From Cylindrodendrum hubeiense (taxonomy: Eukaryota; Ascomycota; Sordariomycetes; Hypocreales; Nectriaceae): 64,000 bases of DNA. Of the stretch, positions 48,301 through 62,972 are shown piece by piece. A program made the translations under genes and the position numbers. Location: assembly GCA_014621425.1 (NCBI GenBank), contig JAANBB010000201.1, positions 1-64,000 on the forward strand. Direction: 5' to 3'. The notes beneath the pieces are model-generated. The model saw nothing but the letters and a program-made list of their open reading frames with translations. It was not told where the DNA came from and searched no databases. Numbering within the stretch: position 1 is the stretch's first letter; each line of letters opens with the position of its first letter.

Positions 48301-50413
48301 GACCCACGCAAGGGCTGGCGGTTACATCGTTAACCGCTTTTTGACGGGTATCCGACCTCAGGAATACTACTTCCATCACATGGCAGGACGAGAAGGTTTG
48401 ATTGACACTGCTGTCAAGACGTCCCGATCAGGCTACCTTCAGAGATGTGTGATCAAGGGAATGGAAGGTCTCACTGTCGCGTACGATACTACAGTTCGTG
48501 ATGCAGATGGGTCAATGATTCAATTTCTCTACGGCGAGGATGGCCTCGATGTCACGAAGCAAAAATACCTGTCCGATTTCAGCTTCATTCTCGAGAATGT
48601 CACCTCGGAGGCTGCCCAGCTTCGATACGACCCCAGCGTCGGCGAGCGGCTGGGCGCCAACCGTGACTCCATTGCCAAGTACATGAAGAAGGCCATCAAG
48701 CATGCCAAGGCAAAGGACCCCAAGGCACATGATCCCCTCTCTAGTCTCTTCAACCCGGCCACGACAGCATTTGCTACCTCTGAGAAGTTCTACGAAGCCA
48801 TGACCAGCTACCTCAAGGACAACAAGGACGGTCTGGTGCGAGACAAGAAGGACAAGAAGGAGCAGGCTCTCTCTCGAGTGAGCCTCAACCGAAAGAATGC
48901 AGAGATGTTGTTCGCAATGAAGTATCTACGATCTCTCGTGGAGCCAGGAGAAGCCGTGGGCATCGTGGCAGGACAGTCTGTGGGTGAACCGTCGACTCAG
49001 ATGACACTGAACACCTTCCATTTGGCTGGACACTCGGCTAAAAACGTCACACTGGGTATTCCACGTCTGCGAGAAATCTTGATGACGGCCAGTGATAAGA
49101 TTTCCACACCATCTATGTCGATGTACCCCATTGACGAGATGTCTACTGAGGACGCCGAGATCTTTGCCAAGTCCATATCAGTACTACCCCTCGGGTTTGT
49201 ATTGGACGAAGTGACGGTGGAGGAGAAGGTCGGACGTGGAAAGATGTTCGGAATGGCGAAGATGTACCAAGTCCGGATGAAGTTCTTCCCGTCGGAGGAG
49301 TACATCAAGACGTATGCCATCAGCATCTCAGACGTTATGGGCACAGTTGAGAAGAAGATGATTCGCCGTCTATTAACGCTGGTTAAGAAGGAGATCAAGA
49401 AGCGCCAATCCCAGACCACCATGGCGACACCCGAGATCGGGGTAAAGGCTGGTGTGGTTGAAACGGCTGCGCCCAACGCAGAAAGGGAAGCGAACCAGGA
49501 CGACGACGATGATGATGACGAGGGCGACGACGATGCTACGAATGCAAAGCAGCGGGCAAACCGCAGCGAGGCAGTATCCTACGGACCCAATGACGACGAC
49601 GATGATGCCATCCAACGGGAGGGTGCAATGGATGCGGCGGATGAGATGGATGACGAGGGCTTTGGCGGAAGCCCCCCAGCGGCCCGCCCGGAGGAAGACG
49701 ACGACGACGAAGACGCCAGTGGCTCTTGGTCCGCCAAGGCTCGTGCCGAGCGCGTCATGGACGAGTACGCCGAGGTGACGGACTTCCAATGCGACGACAA
49801 GACAGGAAGCCGTTGCAGCTTCACGTTCGAATTCGACTCGGCAATCCCCAAGGTCTTGATGCTCAACCTGGTGCAGGAGGCAGTGAAGAAGACGGTGATT
49901 CAGGAAATCTCCGGGGTGGGAGCCTGCACGTTTACTGTGGAAAAGGATGTAAGGGTGATCCACACCAGCGGCGTGAACCTACAGGCGATGCAAAGGTACA
50001 GCGACTTCATCAACCCGAACCGAATCCAGACCAACGACATTGCGGCGGTGTTGGAGGTGTATGGCGTTGAGGCGGCTCGCCACAACATCGTGCAGGAGTT
50101 GGCGGGCGTCTTCGGATCTCACGGCATCAAGGTGGATAATCGCCACCTGAATCTGATTGCAGACCACATGACGAGGAATGGTGGATTCACGCCGTTCAAC
50201 CGAATGGGTCTCAAGGGAAATGTCAGCCCGTTCACCAAGATGAGTTTCGAGACGACGTTGTCCTTCCTCAAGGACGCTGTGTTGGACGGCGACTGGGATG
50301 ACCTGACGACGCCCAGCAGTCGGTTGGTGATGGGCAGGTTAGGAAAAGTAGGCACGGGCGGGTTTGATGTTTTGGCACAGCTTCCAACGTATCATGTTGA
50401 TTCTTTGGCGTAG
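45318..50413 (+). CDS. rpa190: RNA polymerase I largest subunit A190
   Basis: Catalytic largest subunit of the nucleolar polymerase that makes the 35S pre-rRNA. Exons 45318-45499 and 45559-50413 with a 59-nt intron (GTAAGT...CCCAG), giving 1678 residues, the normal size. The clamp zinc site opens at C62 (CATCNLNQATCPGH), with CVYCKGF next. The active site NADFDGDEMN begins at N627 and supplies the three metal-binding Asp residues. NRQPTLHKPSIMGH precedes it and LVEPGEAVGIVAGQSVGEPSTQM (trigger-loop region) follows near 1190. An Asp-rich acidic insertion lies about 1374-1465, between two jaw-region segments, as in other A190 subunits. The C terminus has MTRNGGFTPFNRMG. It is divergent from prp3. 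Confidence 0.97.
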
Positions 50414-51248
50414 ATAGGTTTGTAGGTAATATGTATGCAATTGATTTCGTCTTGCACGGCACCTAAGAAGTTCCAGCCACACCGCGATGAGGTTTAGATG
50501 TACAAGCAAACAGTAATCTGAGCAGTGGCCATCAAGGCCATGCATCCAGGTAGTATCGAGCTTTTTGGCCCCCCCGCCTAACCACACGTAGCTCCCGTGC
50601 CTCTCGTTGTAATTTGACATGAGGGAGGCAACAATAAGCGGAGAGCTCTACCCTAGCGGATGAGTCAACTCAAGCAGGCAACCCAGCGCAGTGGGTTTCG
50701 CATCGCAGAACGCTTACTGCCTTGATTGTGGCTATGCGAGCACAGAACAAGTATGCCAGTGAGGCCAGGCAGGGAGAGAGGGCACATGACAGGAAATGAA
50801 AGCGTGTATTTGCTGCCATGTCGCATCAGCCCGAGACCTATCAAAAGCGTCTACGTCGTATACATGATATGGGGCAGACGAATAATATGCATATGCCCTC
50901 ACGAGGCGATGGGACATGACACTTGGCGGATAGTATGACACCCGAATGCGGCGTGTTTCACGTTTCAGTTGTGTTATCGTGCAGTGTTTACATTTATGCG
51001 AGTGACGCGTCATGGTCAAAGCGCGGCGGTGTCAATTGCAGGATGCATCAGGATGAGTAGTTGAAGTGATCATAGACCGGTGGTCTGTTGCATTGGGCAG
51101 TGCCAAAACGGCTGCCTCTGAGTAATGTACATCCCAACTGTAGAGTAAAGCAAGTTTCTCATCGTAACGCCATGATTATCCCCCGAACCATGATATCCCT
51201 CGTGCCAAAAACAAATTCGTGAACCGCCCGGTTTAGCCAAGCATCCGC
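50414..51248. other. Convergent 3' region (rpa190 / histone H3)
   Basis: 835 bp holding both 3' ends. Short ORFs on both strands have no family resemblance. I see no histone stem-loop, in keeping with the polyadenylated histone mRNAs of fungi. Confidence 0.5.
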
Positions 51249-53964
<2,716 letters not shown>

Positions 53965-56900
53965 GCGTGTCTTGTTTTGCATGTCTGTTACGAATCTTGG
54001 GTACCTGCGCTTATCGCGCGGGGCCATGTAGGGTGTTCATGATGACTACGGGATCTGGTCTTGCTTTTGGGTGTTATGTATCATAAGGGAAACGGTGGTT
54101 TACATCTGGGGGGTAATCAACGCTGCCCTCGCGGCCATTTTGATCATCATGCGTTCCTGTTCGTTTTTGACTCGCCACATGTGACTGATCACGGTGCCTC
54201 GTCGTGTCCCGATTCCGAGTCCCGACGACGCGTAGCCCGGTATTGTCAATTCGATATTGCCGACTGGGCTGTGCCTCCTTGGTGAGTCAGTTGTGATGAC
54301 GCGGTTACAGTCCATGCGTAGTAGCCTTCTCGTATCCTCGCTTAGGTGTGGACCGGGTCCGTGATAATCGTCGCTAACATTGTGTGCTCTCATTCTACTT
54401 GTCCCTGCTCATCCTAGGACCCTTGATTAGCTTATTGCTTTAATGTTTATTCAGCCTTGACCGAAGCCTCCGACGCGTGTCGTCCTGTCCACTTACCCTA
54501 TACTACGGACCATCAGACAGCTTACTTCCGTCTCCTTCAATATATCTCAACCACGTTGGCGTGATTACAGACCATGACATGTGCACCATAATTCCGTTCC
54601 GCTGTTCTCTCTGGGGCTCCTTACGACTCGATAGACCCTTTTTGTCAACTCGACCGATCAGTAATCCGGTTGCGGTGATAGGGCAGCTCGGACGCAACGC
54701 TCCATCTTGGAGTTTCGTAGTTGTAAGTCTTAGCTAAGAAGTATGGAACCCGTAGGCTACATACAGGAATTCTCGGCTTACGAGATTCGCTGTTCAACTT
54801 TGCCTGCCATCTACGTGTGTCCTTTTACCCACGAGTTCTACTAGCCTGACTGTTCCCTGTAGGCTACCCTATACGACCAATGTGCGCTGCCATGGCACTC
54901 GGTCGGGAATCTCGGACGTGGATGAATACGACCATGACGCCGAACGCATCAGAGAGGTTTGTCATGGTCCGCTGACATCAGATTTTGGATACGCGGATCC
55001 CACTATAGTTACGAGGGCGTCCCGAATCCTCGCTCCTGGGGGCGAACAAGGCTCGGAAGTCGTCCTCTCGAGGAGCAGCTGAATAACGACAGTCAAATAA
55101 CATGTCACGAGTCAGATTGCTAGACGAAGAGGGCGAGGCCAACGGGTAGATCGGACGGGAGCTATGTGGCGACCGCCTCCCCCTCGACAGCGGCAGCGGG
55201 TGGCGAGAACCGACAGTCTGGTTCTCGTTTGTTCAAGGAGACGGGCATTGCAGATGGGAGATTGGGAGATGTCGATGACATGACTGATGCCCTGGTAGAT
55301 TGTGGCGAATACCACTTACTGAGTGGCGCCTACGTCAGAAGTTTGTTGCTGTTGCGAGCTGAGGAACAAGCCAAACAGATGCAACGACGGGGAGAGACGG
55401 TATGGTGGGGAGAAGCCACACAAGCTGATTTCTGGGTCAATCGGCCGAAAAACTCGGACACGGAGGGCACTGGCTGGAACCGGTGGCAAAGCGTCCAAGG
55501 CGGCAAGGCCTCATGGGTCCGCCCACGTGGATGGCACTAAATTTAGAGGGCGATCTGCAAGCCGCCCTTGCCTTGGAATCTGGGGGGTCGGCAACCAACC
55601 CAAACCCAACCCGGACACTGGAGCGTAGGGGGCCTGTAGCAGTACGTACCCCCTTCGCAATCGCACACCCTCTGCTGGGAATCAAGAATCCAAGCATCGC
55701 ATAGGAGGCAGCCATGCAAGAAAAGAAAAAGAGGGTGGGCACGAGCCAACCTTGGCCGAACCGAATGCGATCCCCGGTTGCGATCCCTGGAGCCAAGGTA
55801 GTACAGCCACGTCTGCATCGTGAAAATCTCGGTGCCTGCTGAGTTTGTTGGGTCTGTCTTTGGCTTGGGAGCTGAAGCCCGCCGGAGGAAAATCTGCTCC
55901 GGGACGATACCTCGGCTCGTTAGTGGGGGACGCGCTTTGTCAGTGGTACACACCTGGGCTGCCCGCCTGGCGCCGCTGGCGGACCCTTCAGCGGCGGGCC
56001 CCACCGCGGTAAGGTGCCCACGCGGACAGGCCGAACCGCGCTGGCTGGAGTCTGGAGAGCGCCGAGCAGCGAGACATGAGACACTGATGAGCGCGAGACG
56101 TGCGACTGAGTTCGGCCACCGTTCCATCGGCCGCCGTCTAATGTACGTCGATGGAGCGTCAGGCCTAGGCCCGAAAGAAAAAATAAAACCTCCGGAGCAG
56201 AGCGGCACCTGCGCGGAGATGCAGCCCTGTCGGTCGACCATGCATGGAAGGCCCGGATGGAAGCATCAGATGGAAGCATCGGACGAAAGTCAGCAACGAG
56301 CGGATGGGCGCGCCGAGTGACTGTGTCGAATGGATGCGCCGGACTGACACATCTACACCTCTACTACACATCACACATCCATCACGAATGCGCACTTACA
56401 CACCCACAAACACTACCCACGCACACACCCTCTGCAGAAATGTACCACTGGTTGCCCTCAAAAGCTGAGCAAAAGCTAAGCCGAAAATCCGCAACGTAAC
56501 ATGGTCTTTGTTGTGGAATCTTTTTCCTGAATGGTGGTGGTGGTGGTCTGTGTGATTTCCATCTACCCGACCGCAACCGTCGTCGGGAACTCGGCCAGTT
56601 GGAGCGATGACGGATGCTGATTTTTTCTTGGTGAGCTGGGAAATCAACCAAGGCATCTACAGACAGATGCTGAATAACCACACACTTGCGTTATGTGAAT
56701 ACCACCTTCCCCTTCTTTTATTTTCTCCCTGACCGAGATCCCCAAGGCCATCGTCTCAGTCACGAGCGGGTCTCGCACACGCCCGCGTAGGGCTGGGCCC
56801 GCACCGACCGCGGCTGGCCCCGGGCGGTCTCTACGAAGTAAGGTCGATGGACGGGTAGTGTTGTCTTTTTCGGTCTCTAGTCCCTAGGCTTCTCTTGCCG

Positions 56901-58630
56901 GGTCGATCGCTATGGCTCCCGACTTAGCTCTTTGAGCTGTGTAGGTAGCTCCTAAGCTGTCGCCATCTCTGGTGGGTAAATATGTTGGCGGCACATCGAG
57001 CTGAGAGCAAGCCTCCGGGGGAAAATCTTCACCCATGAGAGTTTGGAGAAAATGGCTGCTGGTCAACTTCCGTACTCGGTCTTCTCCTCCGTCACCGGCC
57101 CGCCTCGCGCCTCGTGAGCCATCCGTTGATTTTGGGTGATGACTGTGCTCTTGTACGACATATAAGTATAGTCCTCACACTGAATGCCGGGGCCGGAACG
57201 GGTCCGGATCAGGAGGACGGTATGGGAAGAAAAAATTGATCACTCATCAGACACAGGGACCACGTCGCAGGGCCCCCGAGTTTGGCAGCCATGACCGAAC
57301 CCTTGATGGATGTCTTGATGCAGAAAATTTTTCCTGCATCCTGCCGGGAACCCTTTGTGGAAGGACTTACGCAAGATGGAAAGGATATGACGGGGAGGGG
57401 GGGTGAGGGAATGCTAGCCAGTGTGATCGGGTATGGTAGGGGATGCTAGAATACTGGAGGTAGATGGGACTTGGTAGCGACCGTTGTTCAGCGCCGCGGC
57501 GTCTAGCGAAGCAAAGGCGCTGGCATACCCTCCCACCGACGTACAGGCTATGGACAGGCTACTTTGCCGTGCACGCATAAGGGGCTGTCGGTCTCAAAAG
57601 AAAAAAAGGTTGAGTCGGGTTCCTGCAATGGGCCGGGCTCCCGGGGACGACGAGATCGATCTGCACTCCTGCACGCACGCACGCACGGCTTGGGCGGGCT
57701 GGGCGGGTTTGGGTCGTGGCCTGGACCCTGGCATTGTATCCTATTTGGCATCCCCCTTGGTCTTGGGGCTTTAAACGGAAGATGCAAGCCGTTTGCGCCC
57801 CAAGCTGGTGGCTGAGCATGGGTCAGCCACAGCTGCTCATTGGCTGGGTACGTTCTCCGACCGAGTCCGAGGGCCGGAGCCGGTCGGCCAGGCCGAGAAA
57901 ACGCTGTCACGCACCTCCTCTACGTTTCGTACCCACTTCCCGTACTCCGTACGACGGATACGTACCTCGATGCCTCCATACCTCCAGGCCTCGTACCTAT
58001 CAGTGTGCACGTTCGGGCGCTCGCTGGATTTTGACTGGAAACCTTCCTCCTGGGTGGGAGGGCTGGCTTGCTGGATGGTTGGAGGGCGACCTGCTCCCTT
58101 TCGGCGCGCGTGCTCGCTCACCTTATCCCCGGGAACAAGTGAAAAATTTTCTCGTCGTTCCGCGTTCCCCCTTCTCCTTGCTCTCAACCGATTTTCGTTT
58201 TCCCGGGCGAGGTGTCGTTGGGATTGGGGATGGCAAGTAGTCACGCCACCCCGTGTGTCATGCGATTGCGCCGGACCATTGCGATTGAGTCACCCTGGAA
58301 GAGGAAAAAAAGCATAGATGGGGGCTACTATCGGTCGATGGCTCTAGCACCGAGGGAACCTAGGCTTACCTAACACGGGTTGGTTGGCAGGTTACCTCTG
58401 CAGACGGACGACCCAGACGACCCAGAGACCCAGCGACCATACGATCAGATGCTCATGTGACGGCCTCATCCAGTGACCAGTGACCCCAGGCCCAGCCCAG
58501 CCGAAGCACAGCACGGCACTGGACAGACCGTCATGTGACTGAAACAGGTGGAACGCAATGGAGTGTGGCGGATGTGCGGTGCTGGGGGGGGATGGGACCG
58601 CCGGCAGAGAGGGGATCCATGATTACATAG

Positions 58631-58690
58631 AGCGATCGAGGGCCATCGAGGGCCATCGAGGGCCATCTAGGGCCAACCAGGGCGATCGAG
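58631..58690. repeat. 10-bp minisatellite, six copies
   Basis: The unit GGCCATCGAG occurs exactly twice. It is flanked by the variants AGCGATCGAG, GGCCATCTAG, GGCCAACCAG and GGCGATCGAG in strict 10-bp phase. Variation rises outward from the two perfect copies. Confidence 0.9.
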
Positions 58691-59959
58691 CGCCAGAGCA
58701 ACCGCCGGAGAAGCCAGGAAAAGCAGGAAAACACAGAGGGAGGGACTGGACAACCGCAGAGACATGCATTACTAAACGACAATGTGGCTGTGCGTGGGCA
58801 TTCCGCGCTGAACAGGGATTGAGGAGATCGGCGGGCCGAGATACGTCAGTGGTGCCGACCAAACCAAGTCCCAGGCTGTCCCAGCCCAGCGGCCCTAGCC
58901 AGTGACGCACTGGTCTGCACAGAGATATGGGGCCCCATTGGCGACTGGCGGTTGCAGGCATTGCCCAACGAGCGTTGGTAGGTACCTTAGGGGGGCCCCT
59001 GTACAGCGTGTACCGCACTGCGTGTGCCGCCCTGCGTAGGTGTGCTACACTGGGCTGCGCGTACCGAAGCCCTGGGGTGGGAGGACTCCGGCCTAGGCAA
59101 TGCCAGGGCTCGTACACTCCGGAGGTACCTGCCCCTACTGCACACTGCGCTGCGCTGCGCCGGGCACCCTCCCTCGCGCTCCCTCCCTCTCGTTCTTCGG
59201 GCCCGCCTTTTCGGCTTCGTCGCGAAAAGCAGGCCCGATATATCTGGCACGAGTTTTCCCCCCATCCCAAGATCTGACGGACTTTGAACTATTTCAAATC
59301 ATCAGCTCAGCCCAACAAGCCGAGCAAGGCCAAGCAACCCAAAGCAAGCAAGCCACGGCATACCGATACCGAACGCCGACACCGAGCAACGGAAGACAGC
59401 CGAAGCATCCAGGACCACCACCAAGTCATTACCAAGTCATCAACTCATCAGTCATCACCGTCCATCATTGCCCATCATCATTACTCACTACCCGTTCCAT
59501 CCACCACACCCTGCATCCGCCGGTCTAGTTACCTGAACCAACAAAAAGAAACATCCATCTCCTGTCCATCGTCAATCGAACATCGACCATCGTACATCGC
59601 AACACCCACACGACACACGGGGCAGCCACACACACCCACCACACACACTACGACACACCACCTTTTTCTACGTACCTCCAGCCGGTATTCGTACAAGACA
59701 CCCACACCACTCACCACTCACCACCCTACCACACCATCTCCCGGACTCGGGCTCCTGTCTGTGCATCATCAAGTGGGTCCACAGCTTTTCTTGGGGTCTC
59801 GGCCTGTGGGGACGCTACATCGCTACATCGACGCCAGTCTCCACTCCTCTCCAGTCTTCTGTCTCCAGTCTCCAGGGTTCCACGGCGCTCTCCAGACAGA
59901 CTTGACAAAGTCCTGACTGACCTGCGGCTCCTGCACCGACCGGTTCGGCCGGGCCAGCT

Positions 59960-59966
59960 TATAAAG
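59960..59966 (+). promoter_or_regulatory. TATA box of the Rpn4-like gene
   Basis: TATAAAG at 75-81 bp before the start codon, in a good position for transcription starting near 59990-60010. This implies a short leader for at least one transcript. Confidence 0.6.
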
Positions 59967-60040
59967 GCCAAAGCCATCCCGTCTTTTGCCACTCCCTCCT
60001 CAACCTTAAACAACCCATCTCCATCCTACCTTCGACAATC

Positions 60041-61927
60041 ATGATATCTCTTCCCCAGCAACATCAACAGCAACAACATCAACATCAACTTCCCTTTCAG
60101 CCATACTCATACCCCGCCGACTACCATACCGAATATCACAACGCCTACTCGCCCTCTTCCATTGACCTCGCCCGCTCGGATTTCGACGACACCATCGCCA
60201 TCCTCGACCACCAGCTCCCCGCCGAACTGATGCAGTCCGATCACTGGGGAGCTCTCGCCCAGCAGACCCCCAGATTGGCCCGGTTTGCTCATCAGCGCGA
60301 ATCCTCCTTGTCATCTCTGGCGTCGTCTGGCGCCGCTCCTGCCTCTCCCTTTGCCCACAACTCGAACCCTCAGATCGCCATCACCAACCCTGCCCACGAC
60401 GGCCTGGCCGACAACACTTCTGGCAACAGCCAAGGCTCCTACTATCACCTCGCAAAGTCGACGGGTCCTTACCAAGGATTCCAGAATTGCGGTGGCATGG
60501 AGCATGTCATGCCTGAGATGGCATATCCCATCACCATCTCAGGCCCCAGCGGCAAGCCGCGCTTAGACAGAGCCTTCATTCCCGCCCCCGACTTTGCTAC
60601 CGGCTCAACACGGTCGCATCCTGCCTCGGTGGCGAGCTCTATCGCGGGTGACTCACCTGCCACCCCCACGGTTGGTGAGTCTGACATCTCAGAGAGGCAG
60701 CGGAAAGGTATTACCTCCGCCCCTTCCGGCAACGCCAGCGGACACTCACACTTTCTTTCTCCAGGCTTCGCCAACGTTCCAAAGCTGGACAGGACGATGA
60801 CGGACGTCTACAACGACGAGCTCTTCAGCCCCAACTTCGCCATCACCTCCACCCCGCCTTCTCAAAATCAGATGGCCCTTTCGCCTAGCAACGATCTGTT
60901 CAGCCAACGTCTCCACGCCGCCAACAGCCAGCATCTAACTGCCGCCCACTCGCCCGCCTCAACCACGTCACGGGGCAGGTCCCCCTTCCTCGCCGGTTCT
61001 CCCCTCGCCCCTTCGCCCAGCCACGATTTCGGAACTGGCTCTGTGGCTCAGAATATGCCTTTCAATACGGCCCAGCAAATGCGAGAGCAGAACAAGGCGC
61101 AGCAGGAGGCGCAACTCTTGCACCACCAGATGACTCACAGAGCGGAACCAGAGACGCCCAAAACTATCTCGCCCAAGGATGCCATTCTCGAGTTCAATGA
61201 GCCTGACGGAGATTCAAACTTCCCGCTCTTCCCTCAAGATCCAACCGCCTTTGAGATTGACCAGTTCTCCAAGGCCATGGCATCCCAGGGCTCACAAGAT
61301 GTGACTGGCCATGGTGGCAGCAGCAGCAGCCAATTCAACTACCTACACTCTCAGTTGCCCAGTGGCATTCCAGTACCTCAGCAATATCCTTTCGTTGCAC
61401 AGTCCCGCCAGGCTCATGACACTCCTCCGCGATTGAGTTCCGCGGGATCCAGCTCAACAGTGTCGCGAACCAATACACCAGCCCACCTGGGGCGACCCAA
61501 TGGAATTGCGGCCGATGGAGGAACATACACGTGCACATATCACGGCTGCACCCTACGATTTGAAACGCCTGCCCTGCTTCAGAAGCACAAGCGAGAAGGT
61601 CACAGACAGACACAAACACTTGGTGGGCCCCGGCCCCGCGAGATCGTGGGCATGACATCGAGTATGCTCAACAGCCAGGCTGGCCCCCACCGGTGTGATC
61701 GGGTTAACCCCAGCACGGGAAAGCCATGCAGCACGGTCTTCTCGAGGCCTTACGACCTGACTCGACACGAAGATACGATTCACAATGCCCGCAAGCAAAA
61801 GGTGCGGTGCAATCTCTGTACCGAAGAGAAGACGTTCAGCCGAGCGGATGCGCTTACGAGGCATTACCGGGTGTGCCATCCCGACATGGAACTCCCGGGA
61901 AAGCACCGGCGGCGCGGAGGACCCTGA
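60041..61927 (+). CDS. C2H2 zinc-finger transcription factor, Rpn4-like
   Basis: Probable nuclear activator. The C-terminal finger arrangement resembles yeast Rpn4, which drives proteasome gene expression; the role here is inferred. A single exon of 628 residues. The N terminus is Gln/His-rich (QQHQQQQHQHQ) and the middle is Ser/Pro-rich with acidic patches such as LEFNEPDGDSNFPLFPQD. Three finger-like elements: a C2H2 finger from C498 (CTYHGCTLRFE...H), a longer-looped one from C552 (CDRVNPSTGKPC...H) and one from C590 (CNLC...H). The block FSRPYDLTRHEDTIH plus TFSRADALTRHYRVCH is the part that recalls Rpn4. It ends in a basic KHRRRGGP. A TATA box lies about 80 bp upstream. The start is the first ATG. 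Confidence 0.85.
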   Translation: MISLPQQHQQQQHQHQLPFQPYSYPADYHTEYHNAYSPSSIDLARSDFDDTIAILDHQLPAELMQSDHWGALAQQTPRLARFAHQRESSLSSLASSGAAPASPFAHNSNPQIAITNPAHDGLADNTSGNSQGSYYHLAKSTGPYQGFQNCGGMEHVMPEMAYPITISGPSGKPRLDRAFIPAPDFATGSTRSHPASVASSIAGDSPATPTVGESDISERQRKGITSAPSGNASGHSHFLSPGFANVPKLDRTMTDVYNDELFSPNFAITSTPPSQNQMALSPSNDLFSQRLHAANSQHLTAAHSPASTTSRGRSPFLAGSPLAPSPSHDFGTGSVAQNMPFNTAQQMREQNKAQQEAQLLHHQMTHRAEPETPKTISPKDAILEFNEPDGDSNFPLFPQDPTAFEIDQFSKAMASQGSQDVTGHGGSSSSQFNYLHSQLPSGIPVPQQYPFVAQSRQAHDTPPRLSSAGSSSTVSRTNTPAHLGRPNGIAADGGTYTCTYHGCTLRFETPALLQKHKREGHRQTQTLGGPRPREIVGMTSSMLNSQAGPHRCDRVNPSTGKPCSTVFSRPYDLTRHEDTIHNARKQKVRCNLCTEEKTFSRADALTRHYRVCHPDMELPGKHRRRGGP

Positions 61928-62972
61928 GTCTCCTACGTACTCACGCGGCTGGTCGGTCTCACGCAATTGAACGGATGATGCTGCATGACGTGGACCGTCC
62001 GTGGACTGATGCTTGGCATTGGGCCGCTCGATCAAGGCTCTCGCAAGCGCAAAAGGCTGAAAGCGGGTGGTGGGTCAAAGGGTCCTGCAGGGTCCAATTT
62101 GTGACGTCATAGCGGCACATCCACTGACATCACCGCCCCCCCACTATGACCATCACTCCATTGATGATGACATGGCGTCGGCAGTGGATGACGATATGCC
62201 TGCTGTCTTGCTTTGATCCAGTTTATTTCTGGTTTCTGGCACCTAATTGAAAGAGGAGGAATCGACGCTGGATGTTGCTTCCGCCGCTCCAATGTAACTC
62301 TACATTCATACACACACACACACGCAATACGACGCCGCAGAGCCTGGGTCGACTAACTTGGCTGGCCTGGGGTGCCCGGGCTCAAGGGGGCGCAATGGTG
62401 GGACCGGACTAGATAAAAAGAAAGAGGACTTCTCAAGTCTGTTTACATGTACAATGTATTCCCTTGCCTTGGTTTTGGGGGTTTCCTGTTGGATGGGTGG
62501 GTCATTGCATGTCTACGCCGCAGGGGTTGGACGCTGTCTCACAGGGGGGATGGATTTTTTTCACTATGGAGTCATACGATGTCATGACGGGAATGGATAG
62601 CCTGCCGATCACGGATTTTCTTTTTCTTTTTTTTTTCTCCCGGTTATTACTCTTTACTTAGCGGGTCTCAATTGCGGAACAGGATAGACGATGTATGATA
62701 TAATCTGAACAATGATTAATGATTTCACCCATCTTTCCTCACCACGCATATCCCCACTTCGTGTTGCCCTAGACAGATACTCACAGCCTACAAAGCCTGT
62801 ATCTCAAAGTTAAGGTGCATAGCCTGTAGATATGCTTGTAGATAGAACATTGAACTTTTGTATATCGTCTAAGTGACTTTTTCTATGATAGAACCAGTAA
62901 CCTCCCACTTATCCCACGACCCCTGAATGTCCTGTAGAGATGTAAGGTCCCCACACTGCCGCCATTGACAAA
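61928..62972. other. Convergent 3' region (Rpn4-like / aro1)
   Basis: About 1 kb carrying the two 3' ends. Contains a short CA microsatellite near 62310-62324 and a T-rich run near 62618-62638 that could act in 3' end formation. No gene supported. Confidence 0.5.

Larger units (their letters stand above)
53965..60040. other. 6-kb gene-poor region upstream of the Rpn4-like gene
   Basis: No ORF here shows a recognisable domain or a believable exon pattern. The longest frames (55820-56320, 57716-58240, 58623-59270, 59284-59916) overlap others on both strands and sit in GC-rich or CA-rich DNA. The first kilobase holds the H4 3' region. Around 58631-58690 is a 10-bp minisatellite and around 59600-59720 a CAC-rich tract. 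The last 800 bp should be the promoter and leader of the Rpn4-like gene. Confidence 0.45.

Noticed and set aside
49490..49740. Asp/Glu-rich low-complexity stretch in rpa190 as a possible expansion artefact
   Set aside because: An acidic insertion at this place is normal for the A190 subunit family.
55166..55540. 124-codon + strand frame with a Trp-rich end, opening on GTG
   Set aside because: No in-frame ATG at its start, no family match and no supporting exons. Kept as noncoding, with doubt.
57716..59270. Several 170-215-codon ORFs on both strands in 57.7-59.3 kb
   Set aside because: They overlap each other, follow high GC and minisatellite sequence, and show no motif.
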